From the NCBI GenBank assembly GCA_013365325.1, contig JABVXV010000004.1, positions 620,001 through 684,000 on the forward strand: a stretch of 64,000 bases of DNA, read 5' to 3'. Shown here piece after piece: positions 13,983 through 32,810 of this stretch. Origin of the DNA: Dipetalonema caudispina (Eukaryota; Nematoda; Chromadorea; Rhabditida; Onchocercidae). Position 1 is the stretch's first letter, and every line of letters starts with the position of its first letter. Both the position numbers and the translations under genes were made by a program. The notes under the pieces are model-generated. The model saw only the letters and a program-made list of their open reading frames with translations. It was not told the origin of the DNA and ran no database searches.

Positions 13983-14641
13983 ATAATTTTCCACTATCTT
14001 TTATACATTTTCAAATTTCGTTTGGAATTTATCGATAATGTGACCAAGAAGTGATGAAGTAAACGGTAGGAAGTTGCATAAATTTGTGCTAATACTGGAT
14101 ACTTGCAATACGATTAAATTCCTCAAGTTTCAATGTTCTATCTCTTCTGTCAGAAATTCGATCAGATTTTCACTTTATTTATCCGTTCGATCCAAATTTT
14201 TATCTCTTTATTCATTTACTTCGTTATCAGCTTCTTACAATTCATTGCTATGTCAAGAATATGTTTTATTCTTACTTTGATAATACATTTTCAAAATATA
14301 TTCATAAGAATTTAATAACCGATATTGAATGTTTTGTTAGTACAATAGGAACAAAAAGAAATAATTTTTATCGGAACTGCAACAAATATTGGAACTTCGA
14401 ATAGCCACCCATTTCGAATACTCTTCGATCAGAGGGTAAAATAAACGAACATAGTGTACGTATTGTGGTAACTATGCGACAGCCCACAGCTATGTCAAAA
14501 AATTTGATTCAATTGATATTTGAATAACATTTTAGAGTATCTCAGATGAATGTTGTTAAATACATCATAAGATATTTTAATTCAAAAAGACATCAAAGAA
14601 AAGGTAAAGGATTCTTTGAGCTGAAATAATTTTTTTTTTTT
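13983..14641. other. Convergent 3' intergenic gap between laminin and racemase
   Basis: These 659 nt lie between two converging stop codons and hold no coding signal. TTTATT (AATAAA on the - strand) occurs at about 14173-14178, and AATAAA on the + strand at 14440-14445. The 3' untranslated regions of the two genes could therefore overlap by roughly 270 nt if both signals are used. Confidence 0.5.
14440..14445 (+). terminator. Possible poly(A) signal of the laminin gene
   Basis: An AATAAA hexamer lies 458 nt after the laminin stop codon. It is the clearest canonical signal on this strand in the short gap before the convergent racemase gene, but AT-rich DNA produces such hexamers by chance. 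Confidence 0.3.
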
Positions 14642-17308
14642 TTAGAAAAAAGATAATTTTTCTAGATCGATGTTACCACCACAAAATATGACGCCTATTT
14701 TTTTCAGATTTTGAGCGGCTAGTTGATCCTTATATTTTAATAATGCCGCCAAGGAAACTGCTCCTGTGGGTTCGATCGCTTGCTGAAATTTATTTATTCA
14801 CATTTTAGTCTACCCAACATTAGCTTTCAAAGAAAAAAGTAACAATGAGAATAGTGAAGAATTTTTAGGACAAGTTACCTTCATCCTACTATAGACCAAC
14901 TTCATTGCTTCAATAATATCATTATCATTCTAGAAAAAGGTTTATGTGATCCTTCATATATTATACGTCAAATTTATTATGATACCATTTCATAAAATAT
15001 CTAAAATAATTAAGTGAAAATTCTGATCTTAATTAAGTAAAATGATACGAAAGTGCTACAATTTAGATATCATAATATCATCAGTGAAGTTTCAAGATAT
15101 AATTGATAGCAAGGATGAGTACTGATATTGCTCTTTACAAAATTCAATCGTAAAGAAACTTACCACGGTGAGGACTCTCTTTTCACATTTTTCAGAAATA
15201 GGAGGGAAACATTTTTTACCGATCCGTAAGACTCGAATTCCATCGGCTATTGTTTTCACAGGACCCGCGTTTGGATCCCATGATCTCTTATTGGAATCAA
15301 AAGAATGCTGTAAATCTTTCCCTTCTGGTTCTACACAATATACTGAAACAGTAATCAAATTTAGCAACCTCTAAAAAATATAATTGTCTAAAAAATTTGA
15401 TGATCTCCTGTGAGAAAAAAAAAACGGTCTATTTTGTACATAAATAAACCTTTAATGGTCGGTTTAATCTTCTGAGCGGCCACAACTATACCGGAACACA
15501 GACCACCACCACCAACTGCTACTAATAAAGCATCTAAATCGGGAATTTGCTCCAGGAATTCTATCGCTATTGTTCCCTGAAATGATTACTAAAAATGTAT
15601 TTGAAATAAATCAACAAATTCTTAAATATTCATTTCATTAAAGAGGTTAAGCATATATGAGCTTTATCATTATCACTAATACTTAATCTAATCAAAGAAT
15701 ATGAAATTTCAATTGTTAGCATTTTTCAAAATTGAATGGTAGCTGATATTGAGCAGAAAATTTTACAAGACATAATAGCCTGCATAAATTGTCAGCCAAT
15801 CAGATATTTTCTGCTGTAATTTTTTTCAACTTTCAAATATATTTTTTGAATCATTGAAGAAAAAATATTTTAAATATGAATAATAATCCACAAAATTTTT
15901 CTTTACTTAACAAAATGAGAACCTACCTGTCCAGCCATCACTCTGTAATCATCGAAGGGATCAACCATTTCAATATTTTCACCATTATCACGAAGATTGT
16001 TGCATATCTTCTCTCTTCAATAATACAAACAAAGTTAATTTCTTAAATTTACGCAGAGAATTCTTATCCTATCTCTATACAGACGAAACTTTATGAAAAT
16101 ATGCAAACTGCTTTCTTCTGATTTTTGAATGATCTTGATCAATGAAATCACGAAGAATTCATTATTTCTCATTTCATTATTGCATTTTCTCACTCTCCGT
16201 TCGATATATTTTACGAGTTTTTAGTGCACTCTTGCGATTGTTGAATGAAATTCCTTTTTTTATACAACTTCACCGATCATAAATCAACTTTTTACTACTG
16301 TTTTTAGAAGATCTATAATTTTTAACCTGTCTTTTGGTTCGCAAAGTACAATATTAGCTCCATAATCTTTCATGGCGTTAAGTTTTGAAATTGGAGCATT
16401 GTTTGGTGCTACAACTACACATGGGATATTGTGGATCTTAGCCGCCCAAGCCAATGCTTGTCCAAAATTACCACTGCTATGAGTAATCTGAAAGCAAAAA
16501 TTTGACTTGAAAGATTCCAGAAACAGCGAAACCTGAAAAAAAAATCGAATTTGCAACAAATTTTCAAAGAGAATAAGTTAACATACAAGTTTGATTGTGG
16601 GAAAATTACTTGTCAAAATTGTAGTAAACTAATATATCTTAAAAGAAATAAAGAAGAATGACAGACCACTGATAAGGATTTATTTTCCGAATCTCCAATA
16701 ATAATCTTTACCTGCAATTAAAAGAATGCGGTACGATCTATTTTCTGGCTCACACTTGGATACAAATATTACTAACAAACACTCCATAAAATTTAAGAAT
16801 TTAAAAAGTTGACAAAAGTTTAAAAAGTTTATCAGTCGTAAAATGAAATGGACAACTTTTGTAAGAAAGAAGAGTTATCATTAGTTATTCAATAATCTCA
16901 CCGATAACTGATAACTCAAAACCGCTCTATTTTATTCATCTTTTCACTTGCTAACATATCTTTAACCTTCCTAAAGTTCTCAGTTTTTATGTCTCGTCGT
17001 ATTTTCGCATCAATCATTCACATTCCCGCACTCCACTTACTACCAAAAGTCCGATTTTGTTGGAATTTAGGTATTATTTTGAGAGAGTTTATCATTGAAT
17101 CTAAAAAAGTATGATTAGCTGATAAGGGAAATACAGCATTCAGTGCTCCACGTGCTTTGAATGAACCAGTTTTTTGAAGATGTTCACATTTGAAATAAAC
17201 TTTCATATCACACAGGCTATCAATATAGCTGGATGTTATTACTGGTGTCTTATGAATGATACGACTGATACGATCTGAAGCAGTGTAAATATCCTCAAAG
17301 GAAAACAT
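14642..17308 (-). CDS. Serine racemase / threonine dehydratase-like PLP enzyme
   Basis: Fold-type II PLP enzyme of the serine racemase family: interconverts L- and D-serine and/or deaminates Ser/Thr, in the cytosol. Eight exons, 321 aa (human serine racemase 340): 17308-17135, 16711-16667, 16487-16327, 16014-15927, 15576-15450, 15342-15164, 14929-14879, 14782-14642 (stop TAA). The PLP lysine is K51 in KTGSFKARGALNA. S78 in THSSGNFGQAL matches the re-face serine of racemases. The Gly loop is VGGGGLCSG; the C-terminus has IEPTGA and FCGGNIDL. The start follows a splice-type TTGCAG by three bases and aligns with the human N-terminus. It lies downstream of the S6 kinase on the same strand, 1.3 kb apart. 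Racemase and dehydratase activities cannot be separated from sequence; I favour serine racemase. Confidence 0.92.
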
Positions 17309-17317
17309 TGCCTGCAA
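17306..17317 (-). promoter_or_regulatory. Splice acceptor (trans- or cis-) immediately 5' of the racemase start
   Basis: On the - strand TTGCAG (17317-17312) is followed by GCA and the ATG at 17308-17306. A 3' splice site this close to the initiator is typical of spliced-leader acceptance in nematodes. It could instead end a 5' UTR intron. Confidence 0.5.
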
Positions 17318-18613
17318 TATCCTTTTATTAAAGTAAATTAACTATTGAAGTGTTAATTGTGGTAAATTAGCATGCTCATTTCTGGCCTAAACCACAACAG
17401 AAACATAAAAACAATAACAGATATCTTCGCACTTCTCCAATGATTAATCTAAAATTATGATATTGATTATTAGAAGAGTATGCATAAATGTTATCAATGA
17501 AATTCTGCAGAAGACCTCATATCTTTATCGTTTAACAGTAAACTCTTTTTGAAAAATAATAAGTTGAATGTAATAAGAAACATTTCTCAGAATGAACTTA
17601 AATTACGGCGTATTCCTTAATTATACCCCGTAATCAACAATAAACATAGAAACACTCCAAATTTCCATAATAATTTAGAATTATGATATTGATTGTTAGA
17701 AGAGTACCTATAAATGATATCAATGAAATCGTTATCAGAACTAATTATATAAGTATTGACTAAACAAAAATAACACAGATTACTCGATGAAACAGAAACT
17801 GTCACAAAATTCATTTATTTCAATAGGTAACAATATATAAAAATATGGAAAGACATTGAAGTTCCGTAAAACTTTCATTTTTTATTATGAATTCATTTCA
17901 TGTTTATGCTAATTATCCTTCTTCATATCATTTAAAAATGTGAATTTGAAGTGAAAAAATAATAAATTGTGGGATTCTTATTCTTATTTACCTCAAGTAA
18001 TTCATTAATCTTTGTTTCCAGGACTGTCACCTTTTATTTTCTGTATTCAATGTCTTGATTTATTAGAGGAAAATGATGGAAGCAATATCAAAATGAGAAC
18101 ATTATCATGAGCAATTGATATTAACAGTGTAACATAATAAAATTAATTACACATACTATTATTAAATGATATGCAAATTAACAATACAATTTTCTTCAAA
18201 TAACAGCAAAGAAGAAAAAAAGGAATTTGAAAATGAAATATTGCACATTTACACATATATATTTATATGTAATAAATATCATCGGGTAAACTGAATTTAA
18301 CTAGTGAAATGAATTGTGGAAATGTCATTGAAACGAGAGAGATAAACAAATATCACACAGATTTATACTTCAACAAGAGAAGTTCAATTTCAATTTTATG
18401 CTTATATACTTTTTTATATTCAATATGTATTATATATTGAGTGGTTAAATATCGCAGATATGCAAAGAATTAGTGAGATTTTTTTAAATCTTTAGATTCT
18501 ATCCAAAAAATATAGAACAAATATTTCAAAGAATAGCAAAGTTGATGTGATGCCAAACACTTCTAATTTTTGAACAAATTTTGTTGATCGAAAAAAAAAA
18601 TAAAACAATCGAG
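17309..18613. other. Kinase-racemase intergenic spacer with a 51-nt direct repeat
   Basis: No coding signal is visible in these 1.3 kb. The notable content is an imperfect direct repeat (17453-17503 and 17679-17729). The distance is longer than a typical nematode operon spacer, but an operon is not excluded. Confidence 0.6.
17453..17729. repeat. Imperfect 51-nt direct repeat, two copies 226 nt apart
   Basis: Positions 17453-17503 and 17679-17729 align without gaps and differ at about five sites. Both contain ATTATGATATTGATT and a TATCAATGAAAT end. They lie in the kinase-racemase spacer. Confidence 0.75.
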
Positions 18614-25453
<6,840 letters not shown>

Positions 25454-25518
25454 ATCCCAGTGCAATTGATTTTTTTTTTTTTTTGTTTCAGAGTTCGTTC
25501 TCGATCCTATAAATTGCT
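25454..25518 (-). promoter_or_regulatory. Likely spliced-leader acceptor and 5' leader of the S6 kinase
   Basis: On the - strand a strong nematode acceptor ATTTTCAG ends at 25517, leaving a 63-nt leader before ATG 25453-25451. The leader contains a run of about 14 A. The site may accept a trans-spliced leader or a cis 5' intron. Confidence 0.45.
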
Positions 25519-28500
25519 GAAAATTGAATTTAAGGTGGATAATTCTTAAAAAATGTGAATTTTTCAGAAACAGGCAGGAGAAAATGAATTTTATAGATAA
25601 CGTAAATTTACAACAGCAGAATAGAAATAAGATCTCATTGAGAATATGAATCACCGGACGAAATATTTGTAACAGTTTGCAGAAAATTTGGGTAAAATAC
25701 TTGAGTAACACTCAGAATTTATGTGACTTGAAAAAACTATTCTGATAAATTAAAATACATTTCATAATATACATTGAGGAATTCTTCGAAAATTTCTTTA
25801 TGAATGAATCTTTTCGAAGCTGTTCAATTACAAATGAAAAAAATAATTGGTCGTTTCAAAAGATAATTGCAAACATTTCCCTTTTTTTTTTTTCTTCCAA
25901 AAACATATTAAGATCCGACTTTGTTTATATCACAATCCGAAATAGTTGGTAATAATTTTTCATGGCACGGTCAATTTTGCTCGGGAAAAAGTGGAAAATC
26001 AACTTTAAAATGATAGCTATTGAATTAATTAGTCCTGTAAGTCCTCTTTTTTTGAACTACCCCTGATGAAAGTCTTTTTTACTTAATTTGAATTTTCATT
26101 TCAGCATAATTACACTTATTCACTTCTGGCATAATGTGAAATAATAATTTACCATATAATTAATTAGACAAAGATTTTGCTTCATCTATCATTCAAAGTA
26201 AACAGTCTTCAGGGAAAAGAAACGGGAAGATAGAATATCTAAGGCTTGTATGCTAAGACAAATTATCTTCTTAAATTTAATTGCTTCAAATAAATCTACG
26301 TATGAACATCAATGCCTCAAAAGATGATTTTAAAATCCCAGTATTTTTAGCAAATGCAAAATACACCATATGGCCTTGGAAAATCAACAATGTTGATTAC
26401 CTGATCAGTTACTAACCATTAGATAGAGTATTTTCTACGGAATTAATGCATTCAATTTTCCAACAAGAAGTAAGCAAATCTATCCAATCTTTCCACAGGT
26501 AAATAGTGAAATGAGTAAATTTTCAAATCTACAAAATAGCAATTGGAAATTTTTCTGTTACCAGTTGACAATCGTATCAGTGAACACTACTGCGGAAACT
26601 TATTTCGTATGACGTAATAAAACTGGTTCATTCAATGCTCTATTAGAGCAAATATAAGTGCCAAAGACATTACAAATTTAACTAACATCGCAGATTTTTG
26701 AGGAAATATCAACAATGATTTCGCAGAAGCGCCTGAAGGATGGATACATAAAATAAATTTGAAGAGTGGTACTCAGATTGATGCAAATTCTAAAATAATG
26801 GAATAATAAAAAGCCTCTCTCACTTCTCTGCAAAACAACTTTTAATCTTTTTGGTATATAAGAAAATAGGCTAAGCTCGTCGTCTTTCCAAAATTAGGAT
26901 ACATCTAAAATAATTCAGTTATTTTATTGAAAATCCTACTAAACTCTAGAATTATCCATTGCAAAGTTTACTTGCCCTAAAAGCATCACCACAATAAATG
27001 GTCATAAAATTAAACTTTTTTTTGCATTATTTCTACAATAACTAAATTCGACAATGTGAGTATAAAAGTGCATCTGTCGCAAAACTATGTATCACAGTGG
27101 TGATTATCGCTATCATAGCAAAGATTATGCATGATCAGCAGAAAAAAACATCATCCATAATTCATTTTAAGTAAGTTTCATAAAAATTATTCGGAAAATT
27201 CCTTTCATTTCTATGTATAGAAACATAATTTTGATTTTAGTTAAATAAATGGCTGTTTCATTTTTTTCAAAACGAAAAATTATATCGCTTATGTTTCTTC
27301 GAAGAAATTATAAGTATCTGAGAAACAAAGAAAAAGAAATTTTCTTTCGATGAAAAGTTTTATACATATTTTAGTAACGAAATACGAAGAGGATGCAAAT
27401 GAAATGATAAAACAAAGTTTTCATCGCAGTCAGTCTTTCTTCTTCTCGAACCACAAAATTATAGATTACTAAAGGTCACTCAATTGTAACTTTATCTTGA
27501 AGTAGCTGTAAAAGATGGTAAATTTTCTTCCTCTTTTTCTTCCATGCACTAATTTACATTTGCTAACATTTTCAGCAGCAATGAAAAAGTCAGCTATTAG
27601 AACAAAATTTGCATATTTTACATTGTTTATTGAAAGCTATCTAATTATCATTCATAAGTAGTAGGACATATGAAATTGAAATGACACTTTCAATAATACC
27701 TTACATTGCAGTTATGTCCAACTACTTCAGGGTCATGTATCTTTTCTGAGATGAGAAAAGGTTGAGAAGGTTTAAACTTTCATCGACTTTCTGAATGAAG
27801 ATTGCATTCAGATCACGAACCTATCTTTATATTCTTGAAATTATGAATGCCTCTACCTATCACATACTGAATCAGTGAAATGAGGCTCAGAATTTTCATC
27901 AAGCAACGTTACCAAGGTTAGTAAACATTACGATGTTTCGTTTCGAATTATACAGGGATTTCGAGTAGTTAAAATCTGAGTAGACATAGGTAAATAAGTA
28001 ATCACCACGCACTTGTACTCGTCAGGATATGACAGCTGAAGAGAAGTAATTTGTCAATTAAAAATACCCAAATAATTAAGTTTTAATTCACTCCAGTTTT
28101 AAATCACTGCTAGCAGCATTTCATGATTTAATAAAAATTTCAAACCCAACGAGACGTAACACAAAACTTTCAATGAGAAAAGAATGAATCCCTCGGGCAT
28201 TGTAATATCGGAATTTTTATTTTAAAATAATGCATGACTAACATATTTTCATGAATCACAAAAATGTCAAAATAAAACTGTGCTTATTGAAAAGTGCGAA
28301 GATAGAAATGACCGATCATTCGATCCAAAATATCGGTCAGAGAACATGGATTATTTCTTTATGTTCAATGCAAGTATAAACCGTTGAAAACATTTCGTTT
28401 AGTGCATTAAATTATCAGTAGTTAAATTCTTCACCAGTTAACAGTTATTTCCTTAGACCGGTTAGTACTTTCAGGAACATATTTTCCCTACCGGAATAAT

Positions 28501-31500
28501 ATGACCTAACCGTACCACATTCGAGATTGTAATTAAAAAGAAACGTAAACATTAATATCGCTATTCTTGACGACGACATTACCCTCTTCTCTCTTCACAT
28601 ACTTATTACGAAAACAGGTTCATGAAGAGAGGGAATAGATTTGAGGATAGCAACCAACCACCGATAAGCGGTCCACTCTAGTGTGACAACTGCCATCATA
28701 ACCGTCTGCTCTCCTACCTACACTCTTTCTATGGCAGGGATGATGATGTCAACCCGTAAAGGTGACATTTTCTTGCAACTCGTTCTTTTCTGCTTCTTCG
28801 TTAAGCTTTGTAAGCTTATCAACTACAGATAATACAAATATGCATACTTAGATACACATTTGCGCTCCTTCTTCACATCCATAAACATACGTATCATTGA
28901 CATTTTGAGCGAAACTATGTTGAATATATTAGCTCAAGCTAAGAAGAGGAATTGCAAAGTGCAAACAGAAAATGGCTTGATTAAAATGACATTAGAAAAG
29001 GAGAAAACAATTTGTAGATGGAAAAGATATTTGTTGAGTGCAGATGGCTAAATCAATCATATTGGCTCGAATATTTTGTAGGATTGGATAATAATCAATT
29101 TTGAAATGAAATGAAGAGTAGATAGAAAGAGGGATGAGTGGAAATTATCATCAACTGATCTGATTAAAAAAGGGTAGAACGATTAAAACTTTTTATGCTT
29201 GCATAAATTTTAATAGAAATAAAAAAAGAATTCAAGCATCAATTATCATCGTACATTATTAACTGTATTTCGATAAGTGTAAAAGATTGTAAGAGAGATT
29301 TCTTACATCAATCTAATTCCGATCAGAATTTTTGATTTCCACAAAAAAGTCAACAGATTAACGCAAAAAATGGCTACACGTAGAATTATCTGTCATATTT
29401 TACAAAATAGTTAATTCCGTCTTGGGCAATAGATGACTGGAATAAAAAGATATGTCTTTATATGCTTCATCTTCTTCCATAATTAAAAATTTGAATCATT
29501 AATCTGATCATGAAAATTGAAATAGAATTCCTTTATTCGGATGGTCCCATACAAAAAATAGAAGAGAGAAAACAAAAAGACTCTTTTCACTCATTTAATT
29601 TAATACGATATGTTTAAAAAGAACGATTGATGACAGCATTAGAGAAAATGACTTATGAAAACAGGCGGAGTGATAGTTTAGCCAAACCGTTAAGTTTTTA
29701 ATTAATCTTAAACTGCTAAGCATCTTATGCTTTTCCTTATTACCACTACTTAGTAACGATAACAATGATGAAACAAGTACAATCGAATAAGCTAAGCCAA
29801 ATGAGCAAAAAAAGTACTTCTTACTTACGAAGTTTAGCTTAGACGAAAAACAAAATTAATTTGTAAAACATTGGTAATAAACTGGATGTTATGGAATGAT
29901 GAGAATGGTTGGAGTATGAAGAAGAATGAGAAAGAAATATTAGACATTTATATCGAAGAATGATTTGATCAATGTGATCATGATGACAATACCTCCAATG
30001 AATCAACGGAAGCATTAACCCTGCAGTAATATATACATCCAATAGATGGAATGAACAACAACCTTATAAAAGTGACCTGATTAAATTAAATAGAATGTCA
30101 TAGATGACAATGTTGCAGAATCAAATCGTAGGATGCATTACATTGCATATTTTCAGCAGTTCTGTTATGGTTAGCGATGAATTTATCATTATCACTGTTG
30201 AACTCTTGAAATAATTCATTATTTTGGGCTTCTAAGTGAAATCAGAATATGTGTAAGTAGCAGTGGACACTTACTTGGCTCTTGGCTTGCCTAATGCATC
30301 TCTCTGCATTCTAAAGCAGTATTGAGTGGCCTATGAAATGGTGGTAGGTAGGTGGCACAATTCAAGCTGATTTTATTACACACACACACATACACACATA
30401 CACACACACACATACTCACACACATACACATGTCCTTCAACTTATGCTCAAAGATTATTGACATTAAGTCTCACATTACATTGGCGCACTGCCATTTGTT
30501 TTTATTTTATGTGACAAATCAGATACAGTATGATTTATCTGAAGATGGGATCAATCAATTAATCATTTAAAACATTTCCATTTAACCAAATTCAAATCCA
30601 AGCCCGCAACGATTTCTCATACGCGGTGAGATCAAAGACTCGGAACGCATTATGTTAACATTTTAAACGGACATGACAATGCCGTTCGATGTTTTGATCA
30701 CTTTCGGAAATATTAAAAGCCATATGGTTGAAATGAAACACATTCAAAGAACTAAGATCTTCGGTAACATCAGAATACTTTCATCAAAACCCGCTTTAAA
30801 CATAGCTATCATTTTTAACAAAAGCTCTCCTCGAGGTATGGACTTACTGGAATCTGAAGATTTCGCGTGCTGAATACGATTCGTACTAACATGCCTTCAC
30901 ATGAACTAATTAATTGGAAAGCCTTGAAGGCTGACAACACTTCATGAATCTTTGTAACTTCTGCGCAACAATCTGATGACCCATACTTGAAAGGTCGAAA
31001 TCGATAAAGTTCAAGATAAAATCGATAAAGAATTTTTTTTTTGAACAAAAGACCATTGTGTTAATTTCACTGTGCAACAATGCCATGGAATAAATTTTGC
31101 ACATTTTAAATGCATAAGAATGAAAAAAAAAAAAAAGAAAAAACCAATGAGAAACATTTACAATTCCATAATTGAAAATAGTTTAAAAATGAAAAGAAAA
31201 ATTGTATCCTTACCTATTTGTAATATTCATTTAACCTCTTAATGCATTGATTTTCTTGCAAGTAAAACTAAGAACGAAATAAGAAGAAGATTGCTATAAT
31301 TGAATGAAAAATCGAAAGATGAAATTCCCATCGAAAGACTGCGGGTATGCAATTGGGATTTGGACCAATGAGCCTAGCAGAACAGCTTAGCTTTTTAGTC
31401 CAACAAGCATTCAAGCAATTTTATGTAGAACATAGAGTGAACAAACAATAACTGGGCGTAGTATTCTGATAATAGCAGTGTTTTAAAATGGTGGCACAAT

Positions 31501-32749
31501 TGCTAACAGTGCAAAGTAATGCAAATTATTCATATTTAGTAGAAATGGAAAAAGCACCTTTAAAAAAGTAATAAACATTAGGGAAATGATATAATCTCAA
31601 CTTTTACTTCAACCTTATTTATCAATGATATTCTTCAATCTTAAATTTCAATTATTCTGACTCATTTCCTTGTTTATTATCAAAAACTTCAAGAATAGAA
31701 TTGCAAATTTCATCGTTTTCTCTTTTCTTTTTTTACTAAAAAAATTAGAAAAAAGATCAAAAATGCTGCAATGAGTGTAGGAAAATAGGAATGAGACGGA
31801 TACATTGGGTAGAAAGAGAGAAAAGGAAAAGAGAAGTTTTTGAAAGATTTTAAATGAGGCAGCAAAATGGTAACAGCAGCTATTAAATCAACATTGATGA
31901 CATGGTAACATGGAATATCTATCATCTTGCAAGCGCCATGATACATAACAAACTGATTGATAAGGGACATTGACATTGACATTGAGACATATCGTGGAAT
32001 ACGATGAAATTGCAACAATTTCAACGATTTGATAAAGCTTAAATTGTTAGTGATTTGATCAATGATGTAGCATTACTTAGAAAAAGGTAGCGCTAAAGAA
32101 CTACTGCAAGTTTGGAAAATTGAGTGAAAAAAAAAAAAAAGAACAGAAAAGATTCTTCTATACAACACACAAAAATGTACTACAAGGAATGTGACATTAA
32201 AACATTCATGACAGCAAATTAAATTTGGGTTCATAAAAATAAAAATCAAAGTACGAACATGCAAAAAGATGGAAAAAAGGAAAATAAATCAAAATTTAAC
32301 CTTAGTTCTCCTCTAAACAGACCGATCGTAACTTTTCAATAACCGGTATTTTTGCAACCTTAAATAATGGATAATTTGCGCAAGTTTCGTTTGATAAACT
32401 ACATTAAGCTCGGTAAAACAAAACCAGCACAAAAAAAAAAAGGTAAAAAGTACCTACAGAAAGCACACATAGCATATTTTTGTAACAACAACAATTAGCT
32501 AACATTATTGCTCGAACAAAATGGTACCTAAATGTGTTGCCTCAATGAGATAATATCGCTTTAAACTAAATCAAAATTCAGCAAAAATTCTTCAACCTAA
32601 TGTTATCCATTGTGTTACGCTTATTTCTCGAGCAATAAATTATCAATTTGCATCTAAAAATGCACAAAAAGGACATAAAACAAGGGTATCATAAAATGTT
32701 AAAGAAGGTGAATTATCAAAATAACTGCGACAACTGCAATTTTGAAATC
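25519..32749. other. Intergenic region between S6 kinase and cadherin, no gene seen
   Basis: About 7.3 kb upstream of the kinase and downstream of the cadherin. Open frames here are short, AT-biased and show no family similarity, and no RNA gene was recognised. A CA-rich microsatellite lies at 30378-30431. A distinctly less AT-rich patch at about 28560-28800 could be a regulatory island. The likely content is the promoter and enhancers of the kinase plus the 3' flank of the cadherin. Confidence 0.6.
30378..30431. repeat. (CA)n/(CATA) microsatellite
   Basis: About 54 nt of CA repeats with TA interruptions. It creates a spurious reading frame of His/Thr repeats on the + strand. Confidence 0.92.
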
Positions 32750-32755
32750 TTTATT
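32750..32755 (-). terminator. Poly(A) signal of the cadherin gene
   Basis: TTTATT on the + strand is AATAAA on the - strand, 56 nt past the cadherin stop codon at 32811. Position and perfect hexamer make it a good candidate. Confidence 0.55.
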
Positions 32756-32810
32756 ATCAACACAGCAATAGAAAATAAAATGAGACCAGTCGGAAGATAT
32801 GCATTTCATT

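Noticed and set aside
30352..30570. 72-codon + strand frame with His/Thr repeats
   Set aside because: Produced by the CA microsatellite.
31021..31140. Possible bacterial (Wolbachia-type) insertion in intergenic DNA
   Set aside because: Filarial genomes often carry such inserts, but I recognised no bacterial gene fragment anywhere in the window. The open frames here are short and AT-driven.
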